NCBI RefSeq assembly: GCF_008831285.2
Contig: NC_045141.1
Coordinates: 8,111,353 to 8,175,352 of the forward strand
DNA length: 64,000 bases
Direction: 5' to 3'
Source: Nymphaea colorata
Taxonomy: Eukaryota; Streptophyta; Magnoliopsida; Nymphaeales; Nymphaeaceae
Shown: in pieces, positions 63,171 through 64,000 of the stretch
Layout of the letters: every line of letters starts with the position of its first letter
How positions within the stretch are numbered: the first letter of the stretch is position 1
Notes under the pieces: generated by a model
Databases searched by the model: none
What the model saw: only the letters and a program-made list of their open reading frames with translations
What the model was told of the DNA's origin: nothing
Translations under genes and position numbers: made by a program

Positions 63171-63711
63171 CTGAAGATAACCCGACGCACTATTTTATGT
63201 TTAGCAGAATATCCCATAATCCTATCGGTTTTCCCTCATCCAGTTCATAGACCTCATACGACATGTTCATGAGACTTCTTGCAAGTTGTGTTCGGTGAGC
63301 TGGGGGCAAATCTTGCGACGTCACCGGTCAATGGGGACATAAACATCAGAATGATCAATACAGGTGAATCCTGATCCGGAGAAAATTATTTGTTTTTCTT
63401 AACCAGCATGATTTTGAACGTGTTGCTGCTTGTTTCCCATACTCCATTTGAATTCTCCAGTCCCTTTAGAAAATTATTCATTTAGAGAAGGCCCAATCTG
63501 TTAAGTATGTTGAGCTATATGTTTGAATGATGGAGAAGAAGGCGTGACTCGAACTTTTTGCCTTAGACATACTCTCGCCATTCAAACACAGGGGAAGGCG
63601 TTTGGACAACCTTCAAAGAACATAAGAAATTAAAGTGCACAACCTTTTGTCGCACTTGTGGTGGTGCCACATAGCTTTCACCAGAATTCGACTGTGCAAT
63701 AAATGCTTCAA
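63171..63711. other. no gene recognised
   Basis: The open frame of the subtilase block runs on to 63250, but the residues after about 63170 do not resemble the family. Nothing else recognised. Confidence 0.4.
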
Positions 63712-63785
63712 GGGGCGTAGTTTAACCAGGTAACATGGTGGTTTACACTCAAAAATCTAGGTTTGAGTCTCATGTTCTAGGTGTT
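63712..63785 (+). other. tRNA-like sequence, probable SINE head
   Basis: GGGGCGTAGTTTAACCAGG (63712-63730) contains an A-box-like element, and GGTTTGAGTCTC (63760-63771) a B-box-like element, about 30 bases apart as in tRNA genes. No good acceptor or anticodon stem is visible, so it is more likely the head of a tRNA-derived SINE than a tRNA gene. I could not fix its 3' end or a target duplication. Confidence 0.4.
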
Positions 63786-64000
63786 ACACCTCTAGGCCAC
63801 AAATGGAGGCAAGTGCAATGATGCAGACCTTCCTACACAGAGCCCAAGAACCAGGGCCAGCACAGCCAATCGAGGCCAAGAGAGCCGAGCGCCTTCGGCC
63901 ATGTTTGCGGCCAGCATAATGGAAAGCGTAGATGGGCTAAAGGAGGCTAATGCGGAACTTGAAGTTGATGCAGTGGGCGGTGTGGGCGGAACATCATCAG
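63786..64000. other. less AT-rich end of window, unassigned
   Basis: 63820-64000 is open on the plus strand (contains SPRTRASTANRGQE and MFAASIMESVDGLKEAN), weakly reminiscent of the TRS/TRA-rich region at the end of Ty3/gypsy polyproteins. It continues beyond the window, so no call is made. Confidence 0.25.

Overview
This window is nuclear DNA of a seed plant, most likely an angiosperm. It is AT-rich and intron-rich, and the host-gene remnants belong to plant families: a VAL/HSI2-type B3 repressor, a JMJ14/KDM5-like JmjC demethylase with FYRN/FYRC, a subtilase, a selenium-binding protein and the plant LacZ-like GH2 beta-galactosidase. Plant Ty3/gypsy, Ty1/copia, L1-type LINE and TIR elements fill part of the rest. 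I found no intact recognisable gene. No open frame exceeds 214 codons, and the longest one is antisense transposon sequence. There is no CRISPR array, rRNA or operon structure.

Layout. 1-2.95 kb: nothing recognised. 2.95-4.02 kb: decayed 3' half of a selenium-binding protein gene (+). 5.04-14.37 kb: VAL/HSI2 pseudogene (+), split in its third intron by a 5.56-kb Ty3/gypsy-type element (7436-12990, minus) with one 3.27-kb LTR, one 675-bp LTR and only a gag-protease remnant between them. 14.4-34 kb: gene-poor, with three copies of a dispersed repeat of up to about 1 kb (17.87, 27.63 and 30.8 kb), a 684-bp tandem duplication (21.2-22.6 kb) and a nested minisatellite (33.5-33.8 kb). 34.28-34.92 kb: an unrecognised three-exon 3' gene end (+) whose splice sites and phases agree; it is the best-preserved coding signal here. 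37.6-38.5 kb: hAT-like remnant. 43.4-43.9 kb: three-unit tandem repeat. 45.4-46.4 kb: LINE remnant. 47.1-48.2 kb: element with inverted GAGCTGAG-type ends. 49.2-50.1 kb: compositionally distinct tract, possibly organellar. 51.3-54.2 kb: JmjC demethylase pseudogene (minus), flanked by a Ty1/copia pol fragment (54.9-55.8 kb). 59.6-60.4 kb: two exons of a GH2 beta-galactosidase pseudogene (+). 62.4-63.2 kb: subtilase pseudogene (+). 63.7 kb: tRNA-like SINE head.

The host-gene remnants do not form a pathway. They look like independent duplicate or decayed copies in a repeat-rich region. All five identifiable genes carry stops or frameshifts, although many splice sites remain. An assembly with indel errors could explain some frameshifts, but not the substitution-type stops (for example conserved Trp codons changed to TGA) or the lost splice acceptors. 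I did not find a convincing new biological system. The items most worth checking are the asymmetric LTR element with a tRNA-like segment in its U3, the unidentified three-exon gene end, and the dispersed repeat family.
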